Shown in pieces: positions 10,743 to 21,365 of a DNA stretch of 64,000 nt (within the stretch, counting starts at the first letter, position 1; every line of letters begins with the position of its first letter). Made by a program: the position numbers and the translations under genes. The notes beneath the pieces were generated by a model, which was not told where the DNA came from, did no database searches, and saw only the letters and a list, made by a program, of their open reading frames with translations. Source of the stretch: Chara braunii (taxonomy: Eukaryota; Streptophyta; Charophyceae; Charales; Characeae); NCBI GenBank assembly GCA_003427395.1, contig BFEA01000272.1, forward strand, positions 650,502 to 714,501. Direction: 5' to 3'.

Positions 10743-10815
10743 TGGGTATATCAGGATTTGAACCTGCGACCATTAGGTTAAAAGTCCAATGCTCTACCAA
10801 CTAAGCTATACACCC
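10743..10815 (-). pseudogene. trnK(UUU)-derived tRNA remnant, copy 2
   Basis: A 73-base cloverleaf with acceptor GGGTGTA/TATACCC, D-arm GCTTAGTTGGTAGAGC, anticodon loop CTTTTAA (UUU, Lys) and T-arm GCAGGTTCAAATCCTGA. It is very like plant mitochondrial trnK(UUU). One mismatch in the anticodon stem and one in the T-stem suggest it is no longer under selection. It is the best preserved of the three copies. Confidence 0.82.
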
Positions 10816-11464
10816 GGAATGCTTGTTTGCCTGTTCCACCATTTGGTGTTGTGCCTTACTAATATTCTCCTTAACTTTGTCCGAGTTCTTTCGGTACTGA
10901 ATAGCAAATTCCCTAGCCGGATAAGTGTGCAAATGTGGAGGAATCTCAACAACATAGGAACGACCATCCACATTACCAATCACATTAAATTTGTCACGGC
11001 TCTCTATGAGCAGGCAATAACTTATGGGAAATAATCTCCTCAGGGAGAAATTCTTTCGACTCTCCTCAGGGAGAAATTCTTTCGACTCTTGGGAGATGAA
11101 TCTCCTCAGGGATAAATTCTTTTGACTTCACCCAAACCAAATCCCCTACAGCGAATCATGAAGGTCCCGCACCTCACGTTCACGAATCCGTTCAATTGCG
11201 TCTCGTAGACATGGTTGGGGGTTGACCAAGGGTTGTTCCTTCCTAGTGACCCCCTTTCACGCTAGGCGGTGGTCCCCATCTTGAGTTCGTCAATTTGGGT
11301 GTCTCCAACGACGCAGCGGGACTAGAACTCACAAGGAGCGAAGCGCCCATATCGTAAGCGTGGTGCGTAAACCAATTTTGCCATAGCCGTTTCTTTTTGG
11401 AATATGTATACACGTTAGTTGCCTGGAAGGAGTATGAGCATGTCTACCCCACTTCGTGGTGTTG

Positions 11465-11537
11465 TGGGTATATCAGGATTTGAACCTGTGACCATTAGGT
11501 TAAAAGTCCAATGCTCTACCAACTAAGTTATACACCC
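11465..11537 (-). pseudogene. trnK(UUU)-derived tRNA remnant, copy 3
   Basis: The same 73-base sequence in the third unit. The anticodon loop is again CTTTTAA, with small changes in the D-arm (ACTTAGTTGG) and T-arm (ACAGGTTCAAATCC). Confidence 0.78.
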
Positions 11538-11689
11538 AGAATGCTTGTTTGCCTGTTCCACCATTTGGTGTTGGGCCTTACTAATATTCCTTAACTTTGT
11601 CCAAGTCCTTTCGGTACTGAAAAACAAATTTATTAGTCCTTGGCGGAAGTCTTTGTACTTGATCAAGGTTTAAATAGTCAATGGGTCTA

Positions 11690-12330
11690 CGAGGACGTCA
11701 TCCAAGATGCAGTTCAATAGGTGTCCTAGATGTAGCTAGGAGTTATTATAGACACTTGGAACCTTCGGCAGATGTTCATCCCAGTTAGTCTGATTTGTTT
11801 GGATGTATATGCGCAACACTTGCTGCAACAGTTTGTTTGTTTGTTTGGCCTGACCATTCGTCTCAGGGTTTCTACCTGAAGATACAGTCAGTTTAGACCC
11901 ATAACTCCCTAATCACCAGATCCATCGTGGACGGCATCCAAGATGCAGTTCAAGCACTTGCTGCAACAGTTTGTTTGTTTGTTTGGCCTGACCATTCGTT
12001 TCAGGGTCTCTACCTGAAGATATAGTCAGTTTAGACCCATAACTCCTTAATCACCAGATCCATCGTGGACGGCATCCAAGATGCAGTTCAATAGGTGTCC
12101 TAGGTGTAGCTAGGAGTTATTATAGACACTTGGAACCTTCGGCAGATGTTCATCCCAGTTAATCTGATCTGTTTGGATGTACATGCGCAGCACCTGCTGC
12201 AGCAGTTTGTTCGTTTATTCGGCCTGACTATTCGTCTCAGGGTGTCTACATGAAGACATAATCAGTTTGGATCCATAACTCCCTAATCACCAGATCAATC
12301 GTTGCTTTTGCAGGGAGTGAAACAAAAACA
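11690..12330 (-). pseudogene. Integrase core remnants, three degenerate copies
   Basis: The minus strand encodes NPETNGQAKQTNKLLQQVLR followed by IYIQTNQTNWDEHLPKVPSV and YNNS. This is the Ty3/gypsy integrase stretch around the catalytic Glu (family form HPQTDGQTE...NWDE..P..E.AYN). The core recurs at 11738-11880, in part at 11955-12010, and at 12110-12250. The segments 'CATCGTGGACGGCATCCAAGATGCAGTTCA' and 'ATAGGTGTCCTAG' recur with them. Stops and frameshifts break all copies. Confidence 0.8.
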
Positions 12331-12499
12331 GCTAGTTGTTCTATATAATCGATGATTGAGTGATCTATCTATTCAGAGGCGATGCACAAGAAGTTATTCC
12401 AAGTTCCCTTGAGCTCCCCTTGATGCATTTCGAGCTTACCAACAGACCGATGAAGTGCAACTAATTCTTCATTACTATAGAGAAGAATGTCGGTTAGGA

Positions 12500-13400
12500 A
12501 GGTTAGTCATTTGTCTATAGTCTCATCTTTCTTTTATCGTTATTTCTTGCCTTCTCATAGCCACCAACTTATTATTCACCCCTCTTTTCTCCTCCACCAG
12601 CAACTCTTTCTCTTCCTAATCTGTTGCTGATGCCAGCTTAATCACAAAATTAGTTTTTTCCTCTTTTTTCTGGCAATTCCGTCCGATACCCGAACTGACC
12701 CATCCAGTCCATTGCCACTATTTGTAGTAACCGAATTCCTCCGGTTCGGTTACTCTCTGTTGGGCTCTTCTTTTCTCCTGCCTCGTCTACTCTCAACCTT
12801 TTTTTCAGTCTGTTGGGCTCTTTTTCTCTCCAGCCTTCGATCTCTTTCCAACTTTTGCTAACTTCCTCTTCATCTTTTTTTTATCAGTATATTCTTGGCT
12901 TATTATTGAGCTCTGCTCTTTTCTCCTCAAGCAACAAGCCTTTCTCTTTCTGGTCTGTTGCTGCTCCTCCTCACTTTTTTCTGGCAACTCCGTCCGATAC
13001 CCGAACTGACTCATCCAGTCCATTGCCTCTATTTGTAGTAACTGAATTTCCCCGGTTCGGCTACTCTCAGCCTTCTCTTCACTCTGTTGGGCTCTTTTTC
13101 TCTCCAGCCTCGACTATTGTCAACCCTCTTCAATCTGCTGGGCTTTTTTTATCTCCAGCCTCCGATCTCCTTCCTCTTATTGTTCTTCTTCTTCTTCAGC
13201 TTCTGCTAACTTCCTCTTCACCTTCTCCTCTCTTTCTCTCATTTCATTTTCTTCAACTTTTGCTAAATCCCTCTTCAACTTCTCATTTCTTTCTCTCATT
13301 TCTCTTTAATCTCGTTTTTCGTCTTTTGTTGCTCTTCCAACTTCTTCTTAATTTCCTTCTCCTTCTTCCTTTTCTTCTTCTCCTTTTATTTATTTTTTTT
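12500..13400 (-). pseudogene. Gag-like Lys/Glu-rich region
   Basis: On the minus strand this purine-rich tract encodes short Lys/Glu/Gln-rich frames, for example MDWMSQFGYRTELPEKSEEE at 12960-13023. The segment encoding this stretch is present twice (near 12665-12740 and 12965-13045), together with repeats of 'CAGCCT...TGTTGGGCTCTTTTTCTC' on the plus strand. Position next to the 5' LTR and composition suggest a gag-like region. No CCHC knuckle or capsid homology could be seen. Confidence 0.4.
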
Positions 13401-13911
13401 CAGTAAGTTTTTGTCTACCTCCGCCTGCTCCTAGGCAGTATATGGCTCCGTCGATTTTTCGAACCTTAATACCGCATGTGAGAAAATTGTCCGCTTGAAA
13501 CCAAAAGGAAAGATAAAGTCAAGAAGGGGTCCCCACAACACGGACAGGGACAATGTCGTGAACATAGGATAGTCATCCATGGTGATAAGAAGTACAAGTA
13601 GGTAGTTCCACCTCCTCACCATGTAGATGTACTCCCTACTACTAATCTACTAACTGAGTGGTTTTGACTTCTGGGGATTGCCCACTTTCCTTCTCAAGGT
13701 GCTTGCGGTCTGGTTGTCCTCAATACTTGATCATATAGTTGTTTTTTAACTACCGACCGAATGCTCGACTCAACGCAAATCAGAGATGACTCAATTCTTA
13801 GACCAACCGAGAACGAGTGACACCAATATGTGAAAAGGTACCATTCAGCCTTAACCATTGCCAGCACACTTCCAACGGCTAGCGAGCTTCTAGCTTGGAT
13901 TCGAATTCCAA

Positions 13912-14916
13912 TGAACCTCTCAGTTTGTCACCAATGAGTGCACACACATGCATACATGCACAAATGAGATCGCACGAAATCACATTGAGTCGAAGATAAA
14001 AAACGCAACTTAATAAATTCCAACTAATTAACATATGAACAATTAAGAGTTTCAGTCACAAGCGCTCATCAACGCAATGCCAAGTAACCAATATGCAGTG
14101 TCATCATCACACAGGTAAGTGGTCACTCTCACAGCTTTTCTCCCTTCCGTCCGCTATTCTAATCTTTTTTTTTGCCTGTGTCCTCATTGTGTTTTCTCTC
14201 CCTACCTCGATGCATTCACACTCTCTACCACTCAAGGACCAACTTTGAATACAGTCACTGCTATCTCCACTAATTACTAAGCATTGGCGCTGCTAGGGCT
14301 GCTTTCCCTCTGCCAGCGCTAGGGCAGCTATGGCTGCTTCCCCTCTCTCTCCCTGTAACAACGCAACTCTCTGGCTAAGCGCTTCGCTCCTCAAAACAGC
14401 GCACAAGTGCACCAACACTTTTACTGCCCGAATGAGGTTGGTCATTCCTTATGTTGTCTTGGATTGAGCTTCAACTCGTCCCAACCTCTGCCTTTTGTGG
14501 CTTGACTTGGCATTGGTACCATATCCCTATGGACTATTTGCTTCAGAATGTCAGGGCCTGATACTCTTCCTGAATTTTCATTGGTGTGCTGCTCCTTGGG
14601 CCTGTGAATCATGACTTTTCACTTGTGGAACTTGACTTTTGATTGTGGGTTGTGACTCCGGCCTATGGGATACGACTTTTGTATGGGGAAGTGTCCTTTG
14701 CCTGTGGGAGGTGACTTTTCAATACGACTTTTCATTATGAGACGTGACTTTTGCTTAGAGTGCAACCTTTGCTACTGGGACGAGACTGCTCACCTGGTGC
14801 CTGTTGGACTTCACTCCTAAGGTACCCGGTCGTGACTCCTCTGAGGCTGACCGTCTTGTTGTAAGACCTTGACCTTGAAATCCAAATTTGAGGTCTAAAT
14901 CGTGGAAGGCCTTTCA
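13912..14916 (-). repeat. LTR (5' LTR in element orientation)
   Basis: Direct repeat of 7857-8803 with matching TG...CA ends. It carries extra sequence near 14230-14290 and 14525-14600 relative to its partner. Divergence between the two LTRs is substantial, so the insertion is not recent. Confidence 0.88.
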
Positions 14917-14966
14917 AACTAGTCAAAAATAAAAGTAATCCCGGGTGAGAAGATAACATCACATTT

Positions 14967-15054
14967 ATGAACAAATTTGTTGGAGCGGAACTATCTACTA
15001 TATTAGAACAAAAACTTACAAAGTATTACACAAGTGATCACTCTTATGACTTAT
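14967..15054 (+). pseudogene. atp1: Start of mitochondrial atp1 (fragment)
   Basis: The frame begins MNKFVGAELSTILEQKLTKY and resembles the conserved N-terminus of mitochondrial ATP synthase alpha in bryophytes and charophytes. Similarity stops after about 22 residues (YYT) and a stop follows at 15052-15054. It marks the beginning of AT-rich organellar-looking DNA immediately right of the LTR. Only the N-terminal match supports the call. Confidence 0.55.
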
Positions 15055-15878
15055 AAAACATTGAAATTTTGTAGTCAATACATGGAGAACTTTTTTAACT
15101 TAGTCCAGATTTTTCAGATTTTAATTAATCACACATACACTCTAATATAGACTCCCCGTCTTTTAGGACAATTTTTAGGAGCAGAAAATTTTGTTTTATT
15201 TTCAATAGGCTTTCATTTTTTTCTAATCAATTGTGAATTATCGTCATAAGTGTCAAATCAAAAGAGTTGCAGCAAATCAAATAAGTTTATATTTCTTATA
15301 ACTAAAGGATGAATTGTCTTATTAGCGCTTTATATTTATTCTCCTAATTACCAAATTGAGTATTTTATTCTATTAATTTAATTATAATTTTGGTTATTTA
15401 TTATTATTTGTTATATAAATTACATCAAATATTTATCAGAAAATCAAATTACTATACTTACTTATTCACGTATGCGGTAATATGTACTGTAAGCAACAAA
15501 AACCTTAATAAATAAGGTATATGATCCTCAAATAATTGACATTATTTTTTTGAAACCTTTACATATGAAAACAATATCTACTTCCCTCTGCTAAACTCAT
15601 AAGGCATTAATTGTTGAAGAATGTATGAAAACTGATGGAATAAAATCTTGATTCAAATGACTTTTTTTTTTTTAATCTTATCTTATTGACAACTTTTTTT
15701 TTTTCCTTATAATTTCGTTGAAGAATAAGGGTTATAACTCAGCAGTAGAGCGCCTCGTTTACACATGCGTTAATATGTTTAAGTAATGGAAATCGGTGCA
15801 TTCGATCTAATATTTGTTTTATTGTATTGTATGCATTTCTTTGATGTATTCTCAATTGAGTCAAATTGAGATTAAAGA
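15055..15878. other. AT-rich, plastid-like spacer DNA
   Basis: Base composition drops sharply compared with both sides, with long A/T runs and no open frame. It contains the trnV(UAC) 5' exon (15728-15764), so at least its right part is plastid-derived. It ends exactly at an artefactual mosaic-end junction. Confidence 0.6.
15728..15764 (+). pseudogene. trnV-UAC: Plastid trnV(UAC) 5' exon fragment
   Basis: AGGGTTATAACTCAGCAGTAGAG followed by CGCCTCGTTTACAC matches the acceptor, D-arm and anticodon part of the split plastid trnV(UAC), with anticodon TAC. The following ATGCG resembles the GTGYG start of its group II intron. The 3' exon is not present before the junction at 15879, so this is a fragment. 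Confidence 0.65.
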
Positions 15879-15916
15879 CTGTCTCTTATACACATCTAGA
15901 TGTGTATAAGAGACAG
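15879..15916. other. Tn5/Nextera mosaic-end junction (artefact)
   Basis: The same 38 bp head-to-head mosaic-end palindrome as at 4351-4388. It separates AT-rich plastid-like DNA from a 219 bp segment that recurs at 16832-17050. Confidence 0.97.
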
Positions 15917-16135
15917 TACTCGAACCTCGCTGGTCGATAAGCTTCATGGTGGGAATGGGGAGCTACACCCATTGTGGGAGTCATTTTTCCCAGCATAATT
16001 TAGAGTCCCCGCCACTACCTTGTCTCTACTCTTTTCGATCACCTCCATGGTGAGTGAGGCAAGGTACGTTCAACCTGTGATGGTTCTTAGGGTCAGGAAG
16101 TTGAATCCCCCATTCGACCAGACCCTCTCTTAATG
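15917..16135. repeat. 219 bp segment duplicated exactly at 16832-17050 (artefact)
   Basis: By reading, all 219 bases match 16832-17050. The copy is bounded on both sides by mosaic-end junctions, so it is best explained as mate-pair read-through and not as genomic duplication. The 16832-17050 copy, which runs on into other sequence without an adapter, is more likely the genuine locus. Confidence 0.93.
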
Positions 16136-16173
16136 CTGTCTCTTATACACATCTAGATGTGTATAAGAGACAG
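16136..16173. other. Tn5/Nextera mosaic-end junction (artefact)
   Basis: A third identical 38 bp mosaic-end palindrome. With the one at 15879 it encloses the duplicated 219 bp segment. Confidence 0.97.
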
Positions 16174-16361
16174 GATATAAGTATTGCAAGTACAAAAATA
16201 AGCAAAAAGCCCCAGAAAAAGAACTTTCATTTTTCCATGTATAATCAAAATACAATGAGTGATTTTCTGTTCCAGAAACGGAAAAGCCGATTGTATCGAT
16301 CGTTGTAGTTCTTTTACTTTGTAGTGATTTACATTTGCTAAGATTACATCAGAATTAGATT

Positions 16362-16577
16362 TCATCGATCCATAAAATTTTGCAAGTCTTCTTGTAAAAT
16401 ACTAGACGTACGTGCAGGAGTTAATAAAATTAAATCAGATTTTTCCTCTTTATCTCGAGAATAATTTAACAAATAAAAGAGAGTACTTATTTTTTCATTT
16501 TTCGAACAATTATATGCTCTAGTAGAGAGCTCTAATTGATGAATAAAAATTTTATTCCCCCCCCAAAGAAAAATCAA
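16362..16577 (-). pseudogene. rpoA: Plastid rpoA C-terminal-like fragment
   Basis: The minus frame contains [20 protein letters not shown] followed by LLNYSR. This resembles the helix-hairpin-helix alpha C-terminal domain of plastid RNA polymerase alpha (family form LDQLELS.RAYNCLK...I.T...LLN). The last ~30 residues to the stop are not recognisable. The region is AT-rich like plastid DNA. The call rests on one motif. Confidence 0.5.
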
Positions 16578-17279
16578 TTCAATTAATTGTCTATATATTA
16601 TTTATAGGATGTTGTACTCTTTTTAGTTTATTGAATAACTTTCATTTTAATTTGGATTTCACACAATCGAATCATCAATAGCGAGCTCCCAAGTAGGGTG
16701 GAAGCCCTATCGCTCAGATATCGGCAACCACATTTCAAGTAAGGCCTGCTAATGTTAAAGATTTTCCTCAAGCTCTTTAAATTTTTTGGGACTGAGAAGG
16801 GAATGATATTTTGCACAACACTTGGTCCAGATACTCGAACCTCGCTGGTCGATAAGCTTCATGGTGGGAATGGGGAGCTACACCCATTGTGGGAGTCATT
16901 TTTCCCAGCATAATTTAGAGTCCCCGCCACTACCTTGTCTCTACTCTTTTCGATCACCTCCATGGTGAGTGAGGCAAGGTACGTTCAACCTGTGATGGTT
17001 CTTAGGGTCAGGAAGTTGAATCCCCCATTCGACCAGACCCTCTCTTAATGGCTCATTGACATTTTATCTACCTAGTGCTTAGGCATTAAGGGAATAACAC
17101 CGGACCTACAGAGGTTCGTTTAGATTGCCTAATTGAGGTAGCGCCTTTTCTTTCTAGTTGTTCCAGTTAGTCCTTGCATCTCCTTTTCCCCCATTTATGT
17201 CGTCAGTGATGGTTTTACTTTGTCTACCATCTCCACATCTTACTGTATTGTAACAACTTTCTTCCCCACCAGCCACCAA

Positions 17280-17900
17280 ATCCCATTGGAATTCTCTTCG
17301 ACATTATTCTTCAACATAAAAATTCCCATGAGAAATGAAAGTTGAAAAAACATTCCATAAAAAAAAATCCTTCATATTTATAAATTATCATTCCAATGTT
17401 TGTCCAATTCTAAAATTTTCAATTTAATTTGATAAGTTACCGTCTAAATATGAGCTTTCCGTTCAAACTACATCTATTTGTTGAAGATGGAATGAATGTC
17501 TGGACGAGTTTATGAAATGTTTTAATTAGACTTTCATTTTACTATAACAAATATCGTCTAATTTAGATTGGGTTAACCTATTTATGACTGAAAATCCTTA
17601 CTTAGAATGGCAGTCCGATTAAAATATTTCATGAACTATTCCAGACTTTCATTCCATCTCTAGCATGCAGTTTAAATAAAAAGGGATACCCCACTCTTGG
17701 AAGGAAAGTTTTCAAGTAAGACGAAAAATTTTAAAATTGGAATGAGATTTTTAAAAATGGAATGGAAATTTGAAATTTAGAATGTAATTTTACTACAGAA
17801 TGATTATTTAATTCTTGTAAATTTTTCTGTTGTTCAACTCCAACAGATTGTTCACCCTCATTTCATTCTCCATCACCCTTCCACCATAGTTTTTAAAATA
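17280..17900. mobile_element. Foldback element, AT-rich
   Basis: The 46 bp arms 17486-17531 (GATGGAATGAATGTCTGG...) and 17613-17658 are inverted repeats at roughly 85% identity. Weaker pairing extends outward on both sides (CATTCCAA...TAAAATTTT in the left arm against its complement near 17730). No open frame or clear target duplication is present. A non-autonomous inverted-repeat element is the simplest reading. Confidence 0.6.
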
Positions 17901-17954
17901 ATTTTTCATGAGTGTGGTTTCCGTTCACGAGTATTCCGTTCAGCTGCGTATCAG

Positions 17955-18450
17955 AGACACGATTTCGACTCTGTCCATAAGTGGGTGGGTGTTGGGAAAA
18001 AAAAAAACAAAACAAACATTTTGGTTATGATCAATTAATCACATATTGGAAGATGTCTACACTGTAATTGCACGAGTTCCAATAAATCACCCGGGGATTC
18101 TACCTTGTGGCCGTTGCTGAAGTTGTTTAAAAAAATAGATGGGTTTTGAGTATGGTATCTGTTGTGCCAAGAAAGGATGCCAAGTAACTGTCTCTTTTGA
18201 CGAGCCTCACAAAAAGATTTCGACTCCGTCCATAAGCGGGTGAGTGTTGGGGAAAGACGATTAATGATCAATTAATCATGTAATCCTGAAAGTGGATATG
18301 ACACAGAAGCACGATGCTTTCAAGGTCATCTCGGTATCCCTTATAAAACATGCTTTATCGAAAAATGTCCATACTGTTACTCCGCGAGTTCCCAGATATT
18401 ACCTGGGGACATACCCTGTGTCTGTTGCTGAAGTAGTTCCTCCGTGTGTG
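17955..18450. repeat. Decayed duplication of a ~270 bp block
   Basis: 'GATTTCGACTC(T/C)GTCCATAAG(T/C)GGGTG(G/A)GTGTTGGG' occurs near 17963 and 18218. 'ATGTC(T/C)A(C/T)ACTGT...CGAGTTCC...GTTGCTGAAGT(T/A)GTT' occurs near 18052 and 18366. The two copies are diverged but colinear. Confidence 0.7.
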
Positions 18451-18873
18451 TGTTGCATACATTCCAAGCATGTATGTTGAACAAAGCGCCATGTTAAAAA
18501 CCATAATACTTTAGGGAACAAGGCCTAAGAGTCAGTCTCCATGAAGTACTTCAAGATACAAGTTTCATTAATATGAGTAATACTTCAACGTGGGGCTTGG
18601 TTTGAGGTAAGGCACTCTCACGATGATTCCCTAGGATGTTCCATAAGGTAAAGGGGTCGATTCTGCAGTTAACATTTTTTGTTGTTATTTATATGTTGCT
18701 TTGTAATGAACCCGTCGGGATGGCGGTCCGTCAGGATTAAGATGGAGGGATGAGGATGAGGGAGATGGAGATGGAGATGGAAGAGAGCGTAACTCGCACG
18801 TACTCCAAACTGTGTAGAATGAAATGAAAACATATTGTATTCGGGGTATACCCCCAACGGATTGACCGGACCG

Positions 18874-19077
18874 GACAAAACTAGTCAGTCAAATGCACGT
18901 TGCACGATCCTTATACATGTAGTAGATCATGAGAGTCATAAACACGCTTTCGCAAAAGCAACGAAACTTGTATTTGACAAGACTGGCCAGCCAAAGACAA
19001 GTTACACGATCCTCAGACACGTAGTGGATCGTGAGAGCCATAAACTCACGTCCGCAAAAATCAGCGGAACTTTGCAT
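18874..19077. repeat. 102 bp tandem duplication
   Basis: Units 18874-18975 and 18976-19077 share 'ACGATCCT.A.ACA.GTAGT.GATC.TGAGAG.CATAAAC.C' with scattered substitutions. Confidence 0.8.
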
Positions 19078-19079
19078 CA

Positions 19080-20500
19080 ATAAAGTTTAGGAATTTTGGA
19101 TTCGAAGCAAACTCCGTGCGGAGTTGATGCGATGCAACCTAAGCTCCATAATGTAAGAGAAAAAATAAATGTTTGATATACACATAATAGCTCACAACAA
19201 AAATGAAATGTAGTAGGGTATAATTTTGAAGTCCTATAGGCAATTGCCTCAGTGCTGAAAGGAAAAGATAGCGATATGTCACACGATAATGTCGTTTCGT
19301 TGAACCACTAAGAGTGGGATGGTCCCAAAAAGGGTGAATGTAACCTAAGAATCGAAACTCGTAAGAGTCACACACAAAGATGAGATAGGTCATCAGGCTC
19401 AGGGCGAGGGAGTGGTAGCGAAACAAAACCAATAACCCTAACAGATAACCCACCCAAGCGGATAATGCTCGACAAAAGGGTGACACCATGCAAGTTCGAC
19501 CATGAAAGGGGGGCCTAGAATAGGGTTTAGATATGCCTAACTGAGGCATGCAATGACCCGAACTAGGGTGATGAGGGTAGTGGGTGAGGGAAAAATGCAC
19601 ACAACTCACCGACTAGGGAGGAAGTCAAAATTAGGAGCAAGGAAGGCAAGATAACGCTATGGTCTCAATGCATATACGATACAGGAGAGTCAAACTCAGG
19701 AAAAACAACTAAGTAAGAACCATCATACAACACATACAAGGGAATGCACAAGGTAGGGTGGTGGCTTGAAGTAGCTACGTCCCAAGTAGTTGAAGCCAAT
19801 AAGGTAGTTGAAGCAATTGAAGGGGTGGATGACGTCAATGAAGCAAAGTCTCCAAACTTTTTTTTTTTTTTTGTAACAGAACCATAGGATTCCGACTCCT
19901 TTTCAATTATGGGGATCGTCAATCCAGTTCCTTTTCCACAGTTTCTTATGTCACTATCTCTGGCGGGCAGAACCGGGTGAAAACCATGGAAGTTAATCTG
20001 TACCATGTTTCCGCCTATGTCATGCTGAACTATAACCTATGTTTAAGCACACTTTTAAGGGGGATACTCGTGTGTAACATCGGGAAGAGCTTCAAATACG
20101 TCATGTCTCGAAACCCATCGGAGACAGGATTGAATTTCGCTTCCATGTTTGCCATCAACCAATTAACCACAATCACCAGTTTTTGTTTCATGGGTATATG
20201 CGGTGGTGGGGAACCCCCTCCTTCTTGCCTTCAGGCTTAAGTATTTCGGGTTCAAGGTTGTTTGGGGTCTTATTTATAGCGTCTAGAAGGGGGTTGACAT
20301 CCATCGGCACCGGTTCGAAAGCCGCGTAGAACGGGTCCGCATTTGCAACTGTGACAGTCTAGTCCACCTTTTTCTGGGTCTGACCCCCTTCAGATCCGTT
20401 TGTCTCCATTGTGTCGCGGGTCAGCGGTTGTTGTTGTTCGCCCGTCTTCATTACCTTAAAAATCCTCAGGGCCGTATCAACACTTTGCGCAGGAAAGTTG
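19080..20500. other. Non-coding interval
   Basis: A 156-residue minus open frame at 19139-19609 and a 113-residue one at 19665-20006 have no recognisable motif. A T12 run lies at 19859-19872. No gene is supported. Confidence 0.35.
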
Positions 20501-20505
20501 TCGGA

Positions 20506-20536
<31 letters not shown>

Positions 20537-20649
20537 CCATCTCTCCCCTTTTGCGCCATTCAATATATGCAAAATGAGAACGATTCTTCAAGGACGAGGT
20601 GGAGCGATTCATTCTCGTTTTGCACATTCGGTTTATTGTTCCCTTGCGG

Positions 20650-20653
<4 letters not shown>

Positions 20654-20723
<70 letters not shown>
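20654..20723. repeat. (GA)n microsatellite, about 70 bp
   Basis: An uninterrupted GA run running into G5A10 and the assembly gap. A (CT)n/(CTAT)n run lies upstream at 20504-20540. Confidence 0.97.
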
Positions 20724-20725
<2 letters not shown>

Positions 20726-20736
20726 GAAAAAAAAAA

Positions 20737-20844
20737 NNNNNNNNNNNNNNNNNNNNNNNNNNNNNNNNNNNNNNNNNNNNNNNNNNNNNNNNNNNNNNNN
20801 NNNNNNNNNNNNNNNNNNNNNNNNNNNNNNNNNNNNNNNNNNNN
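20737..20844. other. Assembly gap (108 N)
   Basis: The run of N follows directly on a long GA/poly-A tract, the likely cause of the break. Confidence 0.99.
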
Positions 20845-21365
20845 ATCCTCACGCACGGCGCGAGTATAGCTAAGAGGAGGAGGAAGAAGAGGTGCGAGGG
20901 TATGGTCAATTACCCTACTTCTAAACCTCACCAATAATGCCTCTTTTATCAATCAAGCATATACAAACTACAGGCTGCGCACCCGTGCCCTCACGATAAG
21001 TCAATAAGGTTATTGTGTCAGTGCCCTCAGGTATGGTGCAAAAAGACTCACTATTAAAAAATAAGTGGAAAAGAAAAGGGTGCAACGGTGAAGATTGAGG
21101 TTAAGAAAATACTGCGAGAATAAGCACCGAGAGGGAAGTAGCAACGCAAATCATACCGAAAGCGTTGCAAAAGGGAAAAAGGGAGATGCGTGCGCTGTGG
21201 TAAGTGTGAGTCAACTGCTAGCGCGAGGTTGGTATGAAAATTCTACTACCGATTGCCGTAAAAATGAACGACTTCGGCGCAGTCACGAAAAAATTTGAAA
21301 ATACACTTGAGGCAATCCCGCGAACACAACACACCCCCACGTCACCCCACCAGACCTGAAACCTA

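Larger units (their letters stand above)
9170..11615. repeat. Three tandem units of a retroelement segment with organellar inserts
   Basis: The units run about 10920-11615, 10225-10919 (each ~695 bp) and 9170-10224 (longer because it also holds the LSU rRNA fragment). Read on the minus strand, each has an integrase part (AREFAIQYRKN, DKVKENISKAQHQMVEQANK), a trnK(UUU)-like sequence, a type II tRNA-like sequence, a conserved ~170 bp stretch, and a second integrase part (PEEII..HKLLPA, VIGNVDGRSYVVEIPPHLHT). Unit junctions join HLHTYP to AREFA, which would normally be the two ends of one contiguous stretch. Confidence 0.8.
7857..14916 (-). mobile_element. Decayed Ty3/gypsy-type LTR retrotransposon
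   Basis: Two direct repeats of about 1 kb (7857-8803 and 13912-14916) begin TGAACCTCTCAG and end GAAGGCCTTTCA, giving TG...CA termini. Between them the minus strand carries, in order, a Lys/Glu-rich gag-like stretch (13.4-12.5 kb), integrase-core remnants (about 12.3-11.7 kb), three tandem integrase C-terminal segments, and a chromodomain-like tail near 9.0-9.25 kb. I found no protease, reverse transcriptase or RNase H. The frames are broken throughout, so the copy is inactive. TTGGAATTCGAATCC directly follows the upstream LTR on the minus strand and is only a weak primer-binding-site candidate. The 5 bp flanks (TGCAA and AACTA) do not match, so there is no target-site duplication. Confidence 0.85.

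Noticed and set aside
7852-14921. Target-site duplication for the LTR element
   Set aside because: The flanking pentamers TGCAA and AACTA differ, so none can be claimed.
18035-18271. Minus frame SKSFCEARQKRQLLGILSWH as a gene
   Set aside because: Its duplicated neighbour at 18217-18450 does not keep the frame and no family is recognised; probably a repeat.
19139-19609. Minus open frame of 156 residues with aromatic/hydrophobic segments
   Set aside because: No recognisable motif, no splice context, no repeat partner; kept as non-coding.
20411-20869. Open frames across the (GA)n and N gap
   Set aside because: Arg-Glu repeats from GA and X residues from N; no biological content.
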